Assembly: GCA_003820645.1 (NCBI GenBank)
Contig: RPOR01000015.1
Span: forward strand, 1-35,290
Origin: Betaproteobacteria bacterium
Lineage (GTDB): Bacteria; Pseudomonadota; Gammaproteobacteria; Burkholderiales; SG8-41
Reading direction: 5' to 3'
DNA: 35,290 nt
Shown here one piece after another: positions 23,190 through 31,311 of the stretch (positions are counted from its first letter, which is position 1; every line of letters begins with the position of its first letter). Made by a program: the position numbers and the translations under genes. A model generated the notes under the pieces. It was not told the origin of the DNA. It searched no databases and saw nothing but the letters and a program-made list of their open reading frames with translations.

Positions 23190-26114
23190 ATGCTGCTGAC
23201 CAGGAAGTCGACCCGGACCGGAGTTGTGCCAAACCGTCTCGCGCGCAGTGCTTCGGCGTTTCTCGGCAATACCATTGACCGTCGCGCGTTTCTGAAACGC
23301 AGCGGCCTTGCTGCCGGCGGTGCCGCGGCGCTGTCGCAATTGCCGTTCGCGATGATGCGCAAGGCCGAGGCTGCCGACAAGCCGGCCGGCGGCAACATCG
23401 AAGTCAAACGCACGGTATGCACGCACTGCTCGGTGGGCTGCGCCGTCGATGCCGTGGTCCAGAACGGCGTATGGATCCGCCAGGAACCAGTGTTTGATTC
23501 GCCGATCAACCTCGGCGCGCATTGTGCCAAGGGTGCTTCGATCCGCGAACACGGCATGCACGAGATTTCGCATCGTTTGCGCACGCCGATGAAATTGAAC
23601 GGCGGCAAATGGGAAAAGATATCCTGGGACCAGGCCCTGACCGAAGTCAGCCAGAAGCTGATGGCGATCAAAAAGGAATCGGGTCCGGATGCCACGTTCT
23701 GGGTGGGATCATCCAAGCACAACAACGAGCAGTCCTACCTGTTCCGCAAGTTCGTGTCGTTTTTCGGCACCAACAACATGGATCACCAGGCGCGCATCTG
23801 CCATTCCACCACGGTCGCCGGCGTGGCGAATACCTGGGGTTATGGTGCGATGACCAACTCCTACAACGACGAACAGAATTCGAAGTGCATCCTGTTCTTC
23901 GGCAGCAACGCGGCGGAAGCGCATCCGGTGTCGATGCTGCATACGCTGCACGCCAAGGAAAACGGCGCCAAGGTCATCGTCGTGGATCCGCGTTTCACCC
24001 GGACCGCGGCCAAGGCCGATACCTACTACCGCATCCGTTCCGGCACTGACGTGGCATTCCTGATGGGCATGCTGCACCACATTTTCAAGAACGGCTGGGA
24101 AGACAAGGATTACATCAAGGCTCGTGTCTATGGCATGGACAAGGTGAAGGAAGAGGCTGCGAAGTGGACACCGGACAAGGTCGAGGAAGTGACCGGCATG
24201 AAGGAAGCCGAAGTCCGCGACGTTGCCGAACAAATGGCCAAGAACAAGCCCAGTACCATCGTCTGGGCGATGGGCCAGACCCAGCACACCAACGGCAATG
24301 CCATCGTGCGCGCCTCCTGCATCCTGCAGCTGGCGCTGGGCAATGTCGGCAAGTCCGGCGGCGGCTGCAACATCTATCGCGGCCATGACAACGTGCAGGG
24401 CGCCACCGATGTCGGCCCGAATCCGGACTCGCTGCCGGGCTATTACGGGCTGCTTCCCGGCTCCTGGGCGCATTTTGCGCGGGTCTGGGGCGTCGAACTC
24501 GACTGGATCAAGAAGCAGTTCGCGACGCCGGCGATGATGGAAAAACCCGGCATCACGGTTTCGCGCTGGATCGACGCGGTACTGGAGAAGAACGAGTTGA
24601 TCGACCAGGACAGCAATCTGAAGGCCGTCGTATTCTGGGGGCACGCGCCGAACAGCCAGTCGCGGGGCAAGGAAATGGTCGAGGCCATGAAAAAGCTCGA
24701 CCTGCTGGTGGTGGTTGATCCTTATCCCTCGGCGACTGCGGCAATGGCGGCGATGGTGCGCAAGGATGGTGTTTATCTGCTGCCGGCAGCGACGCAGCTG
24801 GAATGCGCGGGTTCGGCCACGGCGTCGAACCGCTCGATCCAGTGGCGGGAGAAGGTGATCGAGCCGATGTTCGAATCGCGCACCGACCACATGATCATGT
24901 ACCAGCTGGCGCAAAAATTCGGCTTCGCCAAGGAGTTCACCGCGAAGATCAAGTTGAGCAAGGGCAAGGGCGGCATGGACGAGCCGGACATGGAAGACAC
25001 GCTGCGCGAAATCAATCGCGGCGTGTGGACCATCGGTTACACCGGCCAGTCTCCGGAGCGCCTGCAGGCGCACATGCGCAACATGCATGTGTTCGACATC
25101 AAGACCCTGCGCGCCAAGGGCGGCAAGGATGCCAAGACCGGTTATGTGCTCGACGGCGATTATTTCGGCCTGCCGTGGCCGTGCTACGGGAACCCGGCGC
25201 TGAAGCATCCCGGCTCGCCGAACCTCTACCAGACCGACCGTCACATCATGGATGGCGGCGGTAATTTCCGCGCCAACTTCGGCGTGGAAAAGGACGGTGT
25301 CAGCCTGCTGGCGGAAGACGGTTCGTACTCGAAAGGTGCTGATATCACCACCGGGTATCCCGAGCTCGATCACGTGCTGCTGAAAAAACTGGGCTGGTGG
25401 GATGAACTGACCGAGGACGAGAAGAAACTCGCCGACGGGAAGAACTGGAAAACCGATCTGTCCGGCGGGCAGATCCGCGTGTTCATGAAAAACCACGGCT
25501 GCCATCCGTTTGGCAACGCCAAGGCCCGCGCAGTGGTGTGGAATTTCCCCGACGCCGTACCGCTGCACCGCGAGCCGCTGTACAGCCCGCGTGCCGACCT
25601 CGTCGACAAGTATCCAACGCATGACGACCAGAAGAACCGCTGGCGGCTGCCGGTGCTGTTCAAGACGGTGCAGCAGGCGAACAAGGATGCCGGCAAGCAG
25701 TATCCGCTGATCATGACCAGCGGGCGGCTGACAGAATACGAGGGCGGCGGCGACGAAACCCGGTCGAATCCCTGGCTGGCGGAATTGCAGCAGGAGATGT
25801 TCGTCGAGATCAACCCGAAGGATGCCAACGACCGGGGCGTACGTAACAACGAATACGTGTGGGTGGAGTCGCCGACGAAGGCTAAGCTCAAGGTCAAAAC
25901 GCTGGTTACCGAGCGTGTGGCGTCGGGTACGGTGTTCCTGCCGTTCCACTTTGCCGGCTGGTGGATGGGCGAGGACATGAAAAAGTATTACCCGGAAGGT
26001 GCTGCCCCGATCGTGCGCGGCGAGGCGGTCAACACGGCGACTACATATGGCTACGACATTGTGACCATGATGCAGGAAACCAAGACCACGTTGTGCCAGG
26101 TGTCCAAGGCATAA
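23190..26114 (+). CDS. fdhA: Formate dehydrogenase, catalytic alpha subunit (Mo/W-bisMGD, Tat-exported)
   Basis: The product is 974 residues. An unusually long n-region precedes the Tat motif DRRAFLKRSG (Arg31-Arg32). An N-terminal [4Fe-4S] site uses Cys77, 80, 84 and 112 (CTHCSVGC ... GAHCAKG). The DMSO-reductase-family catalytic core includes DHQARICHSTTVAG, where Cys204 occupies the metal-ligand position that is selenocysteine in E. coli FdnG/FdoG. The adjacent His is kept. Other family stretches are GSNAAEAHPVS, VVDPRFTRTAAKAD, YRIRSGTDVAFLMG and the C-terminal MoPterin domain (GRLTEYEGGGDETRSNP). It oxidises formate to CO2 in the periplasm, passing electrons to the beta subunit. A GAGGAGGG ribosome-binding site precedes the ATG. 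The neighbours encode its chaperone, beta and gamma subunits. Confidence 0.96.
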   Translation: MLLTRKSTRTGVVPNRLARSASAFLGNTIDRRAFLKRSGLAAGGAAALSQLPFAMMRKAEAADKPAGGNIEVKRTVCTHCSVGCAVDAVVQNGVWIRQEPVFDSPINLGAHCAKGASIREHGMHEISHRLRTPMKLNGGKWEKISWDQALTEVSQKLMAIKKESGPDATFWVGSSKHNNEQSYLFRKFVSFFGTNNMDHQARICHSTTVAGVANTWGYGAMTNSYNDEQNSKCILFFGSNAAEAHPVSMLHTLHAKENGAKVIVVDPRFTRTAAKADTYYRIRSGTDVAFLMGMLHHIFKNGWEDKDYIKARVYGMDKVKEEAAKWTPDKVEEVTGMKEAEVRDVAEQMAKNKPSTIVWAMGQTQHTNGNAIVRASCILQLALGNVGKSGGGCNIYRGHDNVQGATDVGPNPDSLPGYYGLLPGSWAHFARVWGVELDWIKKQFATPAMMEKPGITVSRWIDAVLEKNELIDQDSNLKAVVFWGHAPNSQSRGKEMVEAMKKLDLLVVVDPYPSATAAMAAMVRKDGVYLLPAATQLECAGSATASNRSIQWREKVIEPMFESRTDHMIMYQLAQKFGFAKEFTAKIKLSKGKGGMDEPDMEDTLREINRGVWTIGYTGQSPERLQAHMRNMHVFDIKTLRAKGGKDAKTGYVLDGDYFGLPWPCYGNPALKHPGSPNLYQTDRHIMDGGGNFRANFGVEKDGVSLLAEDGSYSKGADITTGYPELDHVLLKKLGWWDELTEDEKKLADGKNWKTDLSGGQIRVFMKNHGCHPFGNAKARAVVWNFPDAVPLHREPLYSPRADLVDKYPTHDDQKNRWRLPVLFKTVQQANKDAGKQYPLIMTSGRLTEYEGGGDETRSNPWLAELQQEMFVEINPKDANDRGVRNNEYVWVESPTKAKLKVKTLVTERVASGTVFLPFHFAGWWMGEDMKKYYPEGAAPIVRGEAVNTATTYGYDIVTMMQETKTTLCQVSKA

Positions 26115-26141
26115 CGACCCGATACCCGCGAGGAGAACAAT

Positions 26142-26765
26142 ATGGCCAGAATGAAATTCCTGTGTGACGCCGAGCGCTGCATCGAGTGCAACGGTTGCGT
26201 AACCGCCTGCAAGCAGGAGCACGAGGTGCCTTGGGGCGTGAACCGCCGGCGGGTGGTGACCCTGAACGACGGCCTGCCCGGCGAGAAATCGATCTCGGTC
26301 GCCTGCATGCACTGCTCGGATGCGCCGTGTATGGCGGTGTGCCCGGTCGACTGTTTCTATAAAACCGCCGAAGGCGTGGTGCTGCACGACAAGGACCTGT
26401 GCATCGGCTGCGGCTATTGTTTTTACGCCTGCCCGTTCGGCGCGCCGCAGTTCCCGCAGGACGGCGCATTTGGCCTGCGCGGCAAGATGGACAAGTGCAC
26501 GTTTTGCGCGGGCGGCCCCGAGCCGGACAACTCTGCGGCGGAATTCAAGAAATACGGCCGCAACCGGCTCGCCGAAGGCAAGCTGCCGGCCTGTGCCGAG
26601 ATGTGCTCGACCAAGGCCCTGCTGGGCGGTGATGGCGACGTCGTCGCCGACATTTACCGCAACCGCGTGCTGAAGCGCGGCAAAGGTTCGGAGGTATGGG
26701 GTTGGGGCACCGCTTACGGCAAGCCGGAGAAAGGCGCGGCACCGCCTGCCGGAGCGAAATCATGA
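26142..26765 (+). CDS. fdhB: Formate dehydrogenase beta subunit, four [4Fe-4S] clusters
   Basis: The 207-residue ferredoxin-like subunit has four Cys sets: CIECNGCVTACKQEH (from Cys13), CMHCSDAPCMAVCPVDC, CIGCGYCFYACPFG, and the split CTFC...CAEMCSTKA. It relays electrons from the alpha subunit to the gamma-subunit hemes. It lacks the C-terminal membrane helix of E. coli FdnH (about 290 residues), so it is of the shorter Fdh3B-like type. It has no own signal peptide and must be exported with the Tat-borne alpha subunit. The stop overlaps the next gene's ATG by four bases. Confidence 0.95.
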   Translation: MARMKFLCDAERCIECNGCVTACKQEHEVPWGVNRRRVVTLNDGLPGEKSISVACMHCSDAPCMAVCPVDCFYKTAEGVVLHDKDLCIGCGYCFYACPFGAPQFPQDGAFGLRGKMDKCTFCAGGPEPDNSAAEFKKYGRNRLAEGKLPACAEMCSTKALLGGDGDVVADIYRNRVLKRGKGSEVWGWGTAYGKPEKGAAPPAGAKS

Positions 26766-26986
26766 AACGTGCGCTGATTGCAGGTCTGGCAGCGTGCCTG
26801 GTAATTGTGACCGGTTGCGGCGAGCAATCGCAGGTCACGGTGTACGAGCAGGGTCAGTATCAGGGCAAGCCTGATACCCGTGCATGGGACAACGCCCAGT
26901 TCAAGAACGACCGGGCAGCCTGGGAAAACGCAATCAAGTCGCGCAACAGCGGGCAGAACGAATACTCGCGCGTCGCCGGCAACTAG
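26762..26986 (+). CDS. Small predicted lipoprotein in formate dehydrogenase operon
   Basis: The 74-residue product has a lipoprotein signal (MKRALIAGLAACLVIVTGC) with lipobox V-T-G-C. A short charged mature part follows (about 55 residues; QVTVYEQGQYQGKPDTRAWD, WENAIKSRNSGQNEYSR). It starts inside the fdhB stop (ATGA), so it is translationally coupled between the beta and gamma subunits. The function is unknown and no domain is recognised. Location suggests an anchor or assembly role at the outer face of the inner membrane. Confidence 0.82.
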   Translation: MKRALIAGLAACLVIVTGCGEQSQVTVYEQGQYQGKPDTRAWDNAQFKNDRAAWENAIKSRNSGQNEYSRVAGN

Positions 26987-27000
26987 AAAAGGGGCAAGCC

Positions 27001-28047
27001 ATGCAGGTTTTTCTGAGGCAATGGCTGTTGGTAATGCTGATGGCGGTGCTGGGCGCAGTAGCGTTTGTACCGGCATATGCAGCCGATACCAGTTCAGCGC
27101 AAGAGCAGGCGGCACGTCAGCAGACGCAGCCAGGCAACAATGCGCCGGTGTGGCGTGATGTCCGTGGCGGCGATAATCCGTATCAGACCACCCAGGTCCG
27201 TGGCGTCGAGTCCGCAGTGCTGGTGCAGCCCGCAGGCGAGACCTGGCGGCAGGTGCGTAACGGGCTGGTTACCGTCTATGGCGGCTGGCTGATCGTGGTG
27301 ATCATGGCCATGATCGGCGCGTTCTACTGGTGGAAGGGTCCCATCAAGCTGCACGAGCAGCCGACCGGCCGCCGTCTGCTGCGCTTCGGCGCCTGGGACC
27401 GGATGGTGCACTGGGGTGCCGCCATCAGTTTCATACTGCTGGCGGCGACCGGCATCATCATCCTGTTCGGTAAGCATATATTCCTGCCGGTCATCGGCTA
27501 CACGCTGTTCGGCTGGCTCGCGACACTGGCCAAGAATGTGCACAACTTCGTCGGGCCGGTGTTTGCATTTTGCACGATCCTGATGTTCGTCACGTTCGTC
27601 AAAGACAACTTTCCCAAGGCGCATGATCTGAAATGGCTTGCCAAGTTCGGCGGGCTGGTCTCGGGCGAGCACGTGCCGTCCGATCGCTTCAATGCCGCGG
27701 AAAAGGTCTGGTTCTGGCTGGGGGTGACGCTGCTTGGTATCGTCGTCAGCGTCACCGGGTTCATACTGAATTTCCCGAACTTCGAGCAGGGACGCGCGCT
27801 GATGCAGCAGGCTAACGTGATACACGCGACTGCCGCGGTGCTGTTCCTGACCTTCGCGTTGAGTCATATCTACCTCGGCACCGTCGGCGTGGAAGGCGCC
27901 TACCAGGCCATGCGCACCGGCTATGTCGACGAGGTCTGGGCCAAGGAGCATCACGAGTTCTGGTACCAGGACGTTATTGCCGGCAAAGGGGGTGGCGCAG
28001 CCAGTCCTGCTGCCGCGTCTGCGCTCAAGGAGGGGTGGAAAACATGA
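27001..28047 (+). CDS. fdhC: Formate dehydrogenase gamma subunit, membrane cytochrome b
   Basis: The 348-residue product has a cleavable-looking signal (MQVFLRQWLLVMLMAVLGAV...AYA) and a hydrophilic periplasmic stretch (about 28-90). TM helices follow at roughly 94-112, 138-160, 184-205, 236-258 and 273-295. Candidate heme-b histidines lie near the membrane faces (MVHWGAA, VHNFVGP, VIHATAA, LSHIYLG). This matches the FdnI/FdoI-type subunit, which passes electrons from the beta subunit to quinone. The ATG at 27001 follows an AAAAGGGG site; the longer frame from 26884 overlaps the lipoprotein gene and would bury the signal peptide. It overlaps the next small gene by four bases. Confidence 0.95.
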   Translation: MQVFLRQWLLVMLMAVLGAVAFVPAYAADTSSAQEQAARQQTQPGNNAPVWRDVRGGDNPYQTTQVRGVESAVLVQPAGETWRQVRNGLVTVYGGWLIVVIMAMIGAFYWWKGPIKLHEQPTGRRLLRFGAWDRMVHWGAAISFILLAATGIIILFGKHIFLPVIGYTLFGWLATLAKNVHNFVGPVFAFCTILMFVTFVKDNFPKAHDLKWLAKFGGLVSGEHVPSDRFNAAEKVWFWLGVTLLGIVVSVTGFILNFPNFEQGRALMQQANVIHATAAVLFLTFALSHIYLGTVGVEGAYQAMRTGYVDEVWAKEHHEFWYQDVIAGKGGGAASPAAASALKEGWKT

Positions 28048-28289
28048 ATGCCAGAACATTTTTGAAATTGACCACGGCCATGCTGGCCTGCTGCGTAGTG
28101 GGTATGGCCTCTGCCAAATTGCCGGCGCCGCCGCCGGTGGATCCGGCGAAGGCCGAGGAAGCCAAGAAAAAAGCCGCTGATGGTGCAAAGAAAGAGGCTG
28201 AACTGCTCAGCAAGGCACAGGATCGTGCAGCGGAAAACTACAAGAAGACCCTGCAGGGCACATCCGCGCCGGTGGCCAAGACGAAGTGA
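28044..28289 (+). CDS. Small secreted Ala/Lys-rich protein ending the formate dehydrogenase operon
   Basis: The 81-residue product has an N-terminal signal (MNARTFLKLTTAMLACCVVG ... ASA). The mature region is dominated by Ala, Lys and Glu (DPAKAEEAKKKAADGAKKEA) and likely forms one long charged helix. It has no recognised domain. It is coupled to fdhC by an ATGA overlap and preceded by AAGGAGGGG. The operon terminator follows 21 nt later. An association with the periplasmic face of the enzyme is inference from position only. Confidence 0.8.
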   Translation: MNARTFLKLTTAMLACCVVGMASAKLPAPPPVDPAKAEEAKKKAADGAKKEAELLSKAQDRAAENYKKTLQGTSAPVAKTK

Positions 28290-28310
28290 GCTGGCATTCG
28301 GCGCTTGGCA

Positions 28311-28347
28311 CGCAAAAAAGCCCGGGACCACCCGGGCTTTTTTTGCG
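28311..28347. terminator. Bidirectional rho-independent terminator
   Basis: CGCAAAAAAGCCCGGG (28311-28326) and CCCGGGCTTTTTTTGCG form a very strong stem with an ACCA loop. A-rich and T-rich flanks let it work both ways, ending the formate dehydrogenase operon on the plus strand and the TRAP/VOC genes on the minus strand. Confidence 0.94.
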
Positions 28348-28400
28348 TCACGGTTCAGGATCATACTGCCCGGTTAAAAAATAACAATAAAAACAATTAC

Positions 28401-29345
28401 TTATGATATTTTCCCGATACTGTTTTCGAGCAGTCGCCAGGCTGTTGCGCCGGTAGTTTCCCGCCAGCGCTGATAGAAGCCGGCGCCGCGCAACCGGTCG
28501 CGGAAGCCGGTGCGGTCCACGCGCGTGGCAACCATGCCCCAGTCTGCAAGCCTGGATTCCAGCGACCGGTTCAGCGCATCGGTGTGGGCACGCTGCCGCG
28601 CGACGTGCTTGCGCGCAGCGCGCTCAATGATCTGCTGCACGTCGGCGGGCAGCGTTTCCCAGAAGCGGCGACTGGCAATCAGATTGAAACCGGACCACAT
28701 GTGATAAGTCAGGCCGATATGGCGCGTTACCTCGTGCAATCGCAATGCCTCGGTGATCGCCAGCGGATTTTCCTGGGCATCGACCTCGCGGTTCTGCAGA
28801 GCTGCGTACAGCTTGAGCACGTTGACTTCGACCGGAATCGCGCCGAGGCTCGCAAAGGCATCGGCAAACATGTGCCCTTCGGGAATGCGGATGCGCAGCC
28901 CTTCCAGGTCTGCCGCAGTGTGCAGCGGCCGGTCGACAGTGGAAATATGGCGGAACCCGTTCTCCAGCAGGCCGTACGGCAACGCATGGATGCCCTTGGC
29001 CGCCAGTTCGCCGCGCAGATAGTCGCCCAGCGGTCCGTCCAGCGTGGCATGCACCTGGGCATGGTCCTGGAAGGCGAACGGCAGTCCCTGGATTTCCATG
29101 GCCGGCACCAGCGGGCCGAGAATGCCGCCCATCAGCACGTAGAACTCGATGTCGCCGGCGATCAGCAGATCGACGATGGCCAGGTGCGAGCCGGGCAATC
29201 CGGCGTTGCCGGCGGTGACCGTGGTCGAGAAGCGCCCGTCGGTTGCCTGGCGGACGTCTTCCCACAAATCGACCAGGAAGGGATGGACGTGACTGTCAGC
29301 GGAAAGGTAGTGGTACTGGCGGGCCTGCCATTGCGGTGCGCTCAT
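28401..29345 (-). CDS. TRAP-type (DctP family) solute-binding protein without signal peptide
   Basis: The product is 314 residues. DctP/SBP_bac_7 features include YLSADSHVHPFLVDLWEDVRQ, IQGLPFAFQD, the conserved Arg-rich ligand region LEGLRIRIPEG, VNVLKLYAALQNREVDAQENP (the family's AL..G.VDGQENP motif) and LPADVQQIIERAA. These proteins normally bind organic acids in the periplasm for a DctQM transporter. No Sec, Tat or lipoprotein signal is present, and no dctQ or dctM gene is nearby. The upstream sequence is the coding end of the VOC gene (4-nt overlap), so a missed signal peptide is unlikely. It may be a cytoplasmic relic or have been repurposed. Confidence 0.85.
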   Translation of the reverse strand: MSAPQWQARQYHYLSADSHVHPFLVDLWEDVRQATDGRFSTTVTAGNAGLPGSHLAIVDLLIAGDIEFYVLMGGILGPLVPAMEIQGLPFAFQDHAQVHATLDGPLGDYLRGELAAKGIHALPYGLLENGFRHISTVDRPLHTAADLEGLRIRIPEGHMFADAFASLGAIPVEVNVLKLYAALQNREVDAQENPLAITEALRLHEVTRHIGLTYHMWSGFNLIASRRFWETLPADVQQIIERAARKHVARQRAHTDALNRSLESRLADWGMVATRVDRTGFRDRLRGAGFYQRWRETTGATAWRLLENSIGKIS

Positions 29346-29818
29346 GCCGGCAATGCCGAGGCCATCAGTTCAGGGGCGATCCCTTGCGCCTCGGCATTGG
29401 AAAAGTTGAGTTCCACCTTGACGCCGTTCGGGTCGAGCATGAACAGCTGAAACAATCCCTGGTCGTCGACCATGCGGCGCCGGAATTCCACGTTGTGCCG
29501 TTGCAGGTTTTCCATCATGTCGCGCAACCCGGTGCAGCGGAATGCCACGTGGTCGACGACGCCGCTGCCATGCACCGCGTCGGACTGCTGGCCGAGGTAG
29601 GCCTTGCGGTTGGCGCTGACATCCTTGCCGCCCTGGGTCACATGTACCACATCGGTGTCGCCGAGGTACAGCCAGACCACCGGAAACTTGAAATCAGGGT
29701 GCGGACCTTCGCGAAAGCCCAGCACGTTGACGTACCAGTCGCGCGTTGCCTGGAGATCGGCGGTCTGGATCAGGAAATGCTCGAGATGGCTGATGGGCAC
29801 GTAAAATTCCTCCTGCAA
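29342..29818 (-). CDS. VOC-family (glyoxalase/bleomycin resistance/dioxygenase) protein
   Basis: The 158-residue product comprises two beta-alpha-beta-beta-beta modules. Candidate metal ligands are His in ISHLEHFLIQTADL, His in VVDHVAFRCTG and Glu near the end (DPNGVKVELNF). VTQGGKDVSANRKAYL is typical of a catabolism-associated VOC subgroup. The reaction is not identifiable from sequence. It is translationally coupled to the downstream DctP-like gene by an ATGA overlap, and the DUF1330 gene lies 8 nt upstream on the same strand. Confidence 0.88.
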   Translation of the reverse strand: MQEEFYVPISHLEHFLIQTADLQATRDWYVNVLGFREGPHPDFKFPVVWLYLGDTDVVHVTQGGKDVSANRKAYLGQQSDAVHGSGVVDHVAFRCTGLRDMMENLQRHNVEFRRRMVDDQGLFQLFMLDPNGVKVELNFSNAEAQGIAPELMASALPA

Positions 29819-29826
29819 GGTTTGGG

Positions 29827-30135
29827 TTACACCGGAGTCGCGTCGCCGGATTCGACGATGATCTGCTCAACTTCGCTGACGCCGGGCGCGCGCCGGAACG
29901 TGGCGGCAGCCTGATATTCCGTCGACTGGTGGCATTTTACTGCCTGCTCGAGCGACGGAAACTCGATGACTACAAAGCGCTGGAAACGGTCCGTGCCTTC
30001 CATGACCTGGTACCTGCCGCCGCGCGCCAGCACCTTGCCGCCGAACCGGGCGATGATGCCGGGCACCTGGTCGGTGTATTTCTTGTACTCGACAGGATCG
30101 TTGATTTTGCAGCGCGCAAGCCAATAGGCGGGCAT
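29827..30135 (-). CDS. DUF1330 family protein
   Basis: This 102-residue dimeric alpha-beta-barrel-like protein has typical features: MPAYWLARCKINDPVEYKKY, GGKVLARGGRYQVMEG, FVVIEFPSLEQAVKCHQSTEYQ. The start at 30135 is chosen because the family begins exactly at M-x-A-Y-W; an upstream continuation in frame crosses a terminator. Biochemical function is unknown, and it is often found with small-molecule catabolic genes. It is the first gene of a short operon with the VOC and DctP-like genes. Confidence 0.87.
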   Translation of the reverse strand: MPAYWLARCKINDPVEYKKYTDQVPGIIARFGGKVLARGGRYQVMEGTDRFQRFVVIEFPSLEQAVKCHQSTEYQAAATFRRAPGVSEVEQIIVESGDATPV

Positions 30136-30221
30136 GAAAGGTTCCTTTTTCCAGTGTGATTTCAGCGCTGCGGCGCGCGCGGGGATCGTCGTGGCGACTC
30201 CCTGAACGGCTGCGGTGATGC

Positions 30222-30253
30222 AAAAAAAGCCTGGCATGCCGGCTGGCTTTTTT
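30222..30253. terminator. Rho-independent terminator after the Bug-type gene
   Basis: AAAAAAGCC (30223-30231) pairs with GGCTTTTTT (30245-30253), and the loop TGGCATGCCGGCT can itself fold. It lies just past the stop of the minus-strand gene at 30272-31246. Confidence 0.85.
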
Positions 30254-30271
30254 ACGGCCGGGATAACGGCA

Positions 30272-31246
30272 TCAATTGACTTTGAGGCCGGCGGTCTTCG
30301 CCAGCTTGGCAAAATCTTCCACTTGTCGGCGAAGATAGGCGTTAAATTCATCGAGCGAGGCGCTGGCGACCAGCGGAATACCCAGCCCATCGAAGCGCGT
30401 CTGCAGGGCGGGCACGGCAGCGGCCTTGACCACGGAGTCGCGCAGTTTGTCGAGAGCCGGGCGCGGCGTGCCCGCGGGTGCGACCAGGCCATTGAAGGTC
30501 GTGTCTTCGAAGCCCTTGATGCCGGATTCGTCGATGGTTGGCAGATCAGGGAACAGCGGCGAGCGTTTCTTGCTGGTCACGCCCAGTGCGCGCAGGCGTC
30601 CGGACTTGATATAACCTGCCGATGTGCTGACCTGGTCAAACATCAGCATGATCTGGCCGCCGACCAGGTCGGTCGTTGCGGGGGCGTTGCCCTTGTACGG
30701 GATATGCATCAGTTTGATGCCGGCTTGCTGGCTGAGCATTTCTGCGGCGATATGGCCGGTGGCGCCGTTGCCCGAGGATCCGTAAGTCAGTTCTCCCGGC
30801 CGCTTTTTCGCCAGCGCAATGAACTCCTTGACGTTCTTGACCGGCAGGGACGGATTGACGACGAGCACCATCGGGATGTCGCAGGTCTGCGAGACGCCGG
30901 TGAAATCCTGCAACGGATCGTAACCGGCATCCCGGATAATGGCCGGCACGCGCGCAAAGGTATTGGCGATCGCCAGCAAAGTGTATCCGTCCGCAGGCTG
31001 TGATTTTACGTAGCGGGTGCCGACCAGGGCGCTCGCACCCGGGCGATTCTCCACCAGCACTTGCTGCCCCAGCAGCTTGCTCATCTGTTCCGCGATACCG
31101 CGCGCGACAATGTCGACATTGCCGCCGGCAGCCAGCGGATTGATGATGCGGATCAGCTTGCTCGGATAAGGGCCCGACTGGGCGGCAGCTGGCAGATTCG
31201 AGATTGCGAGCAGTCCGGCGACGAACGCGATGGTGACATTCTTCAT
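30272..31246 (-). CDS. Bug/TctC-family tripartite tricarboxylate transporter substrate-binding protein
   Basis: The 324-residue product has a signal peptide (MKNVTIAFVAGLLAISNLPAAAQ). The Bug fold is evident from YPSKLIRIINPLAAGGNVDIVARGIAEQM, VENRPGASALVGTRYV, LTYGSSGNGATGHIAAEML, HIPYKGNAPATTDLVGGQI and GLVAPAGTPRPALDKL. These periplasmic proteins bind small carboxylates and are hugely expanded in Burkholderiales, usually as orphans without TctAB, as here. The ligand cannot be predicted. It is monocistronic or first in a short unit, followed by a terminator at 30222-30253. Confidence 0.95.
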   Translation of the reverse strand: MKNVTIAFVAGLLAISNLPAAAQSGPYPSKLIRIINPLAAGGNVDIVARGIAEQMSKLLGQQVLVENRPGASALVGTRYVKSQPADGYTLLAIANTFARVPAIIRDAGYDPLQDFTGVSQTCDIPMVLVVNPSLPVKNVKEFIALAKKRPGELTYGSSGNGATGHIAAEMLSQQAGIKLMHIPYKGNAPATTDLVGGQIMLMFDQVSTSAGYIKSGRLRALGVTSKKRSPLFPDLPTIDESGIKGFEDTTFNGLVAPAGTPRPALDKLRDSVVKAAAVPALQTRFDGLGIPLVASASLDEFNAYLRRQVEDFAKLAKTAGLKVN

Positions 31247-31311
31247 TTACGCCTCCCTGGGTTTATTTTAGTTCGGTGCTGATTGTGCGGCGCCGCCGTG
31301 CCGCATGCAAG

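Noticed and set aside
23709-26387. 892-residue open frame on the minus strand opposite fdhA
   Set aside because: It is antisense to well-conserved fdhA and fdhB codons, is His/Arg/Gln-rich low-quality sequence and matches no family; high-GC third-position bias explains it.
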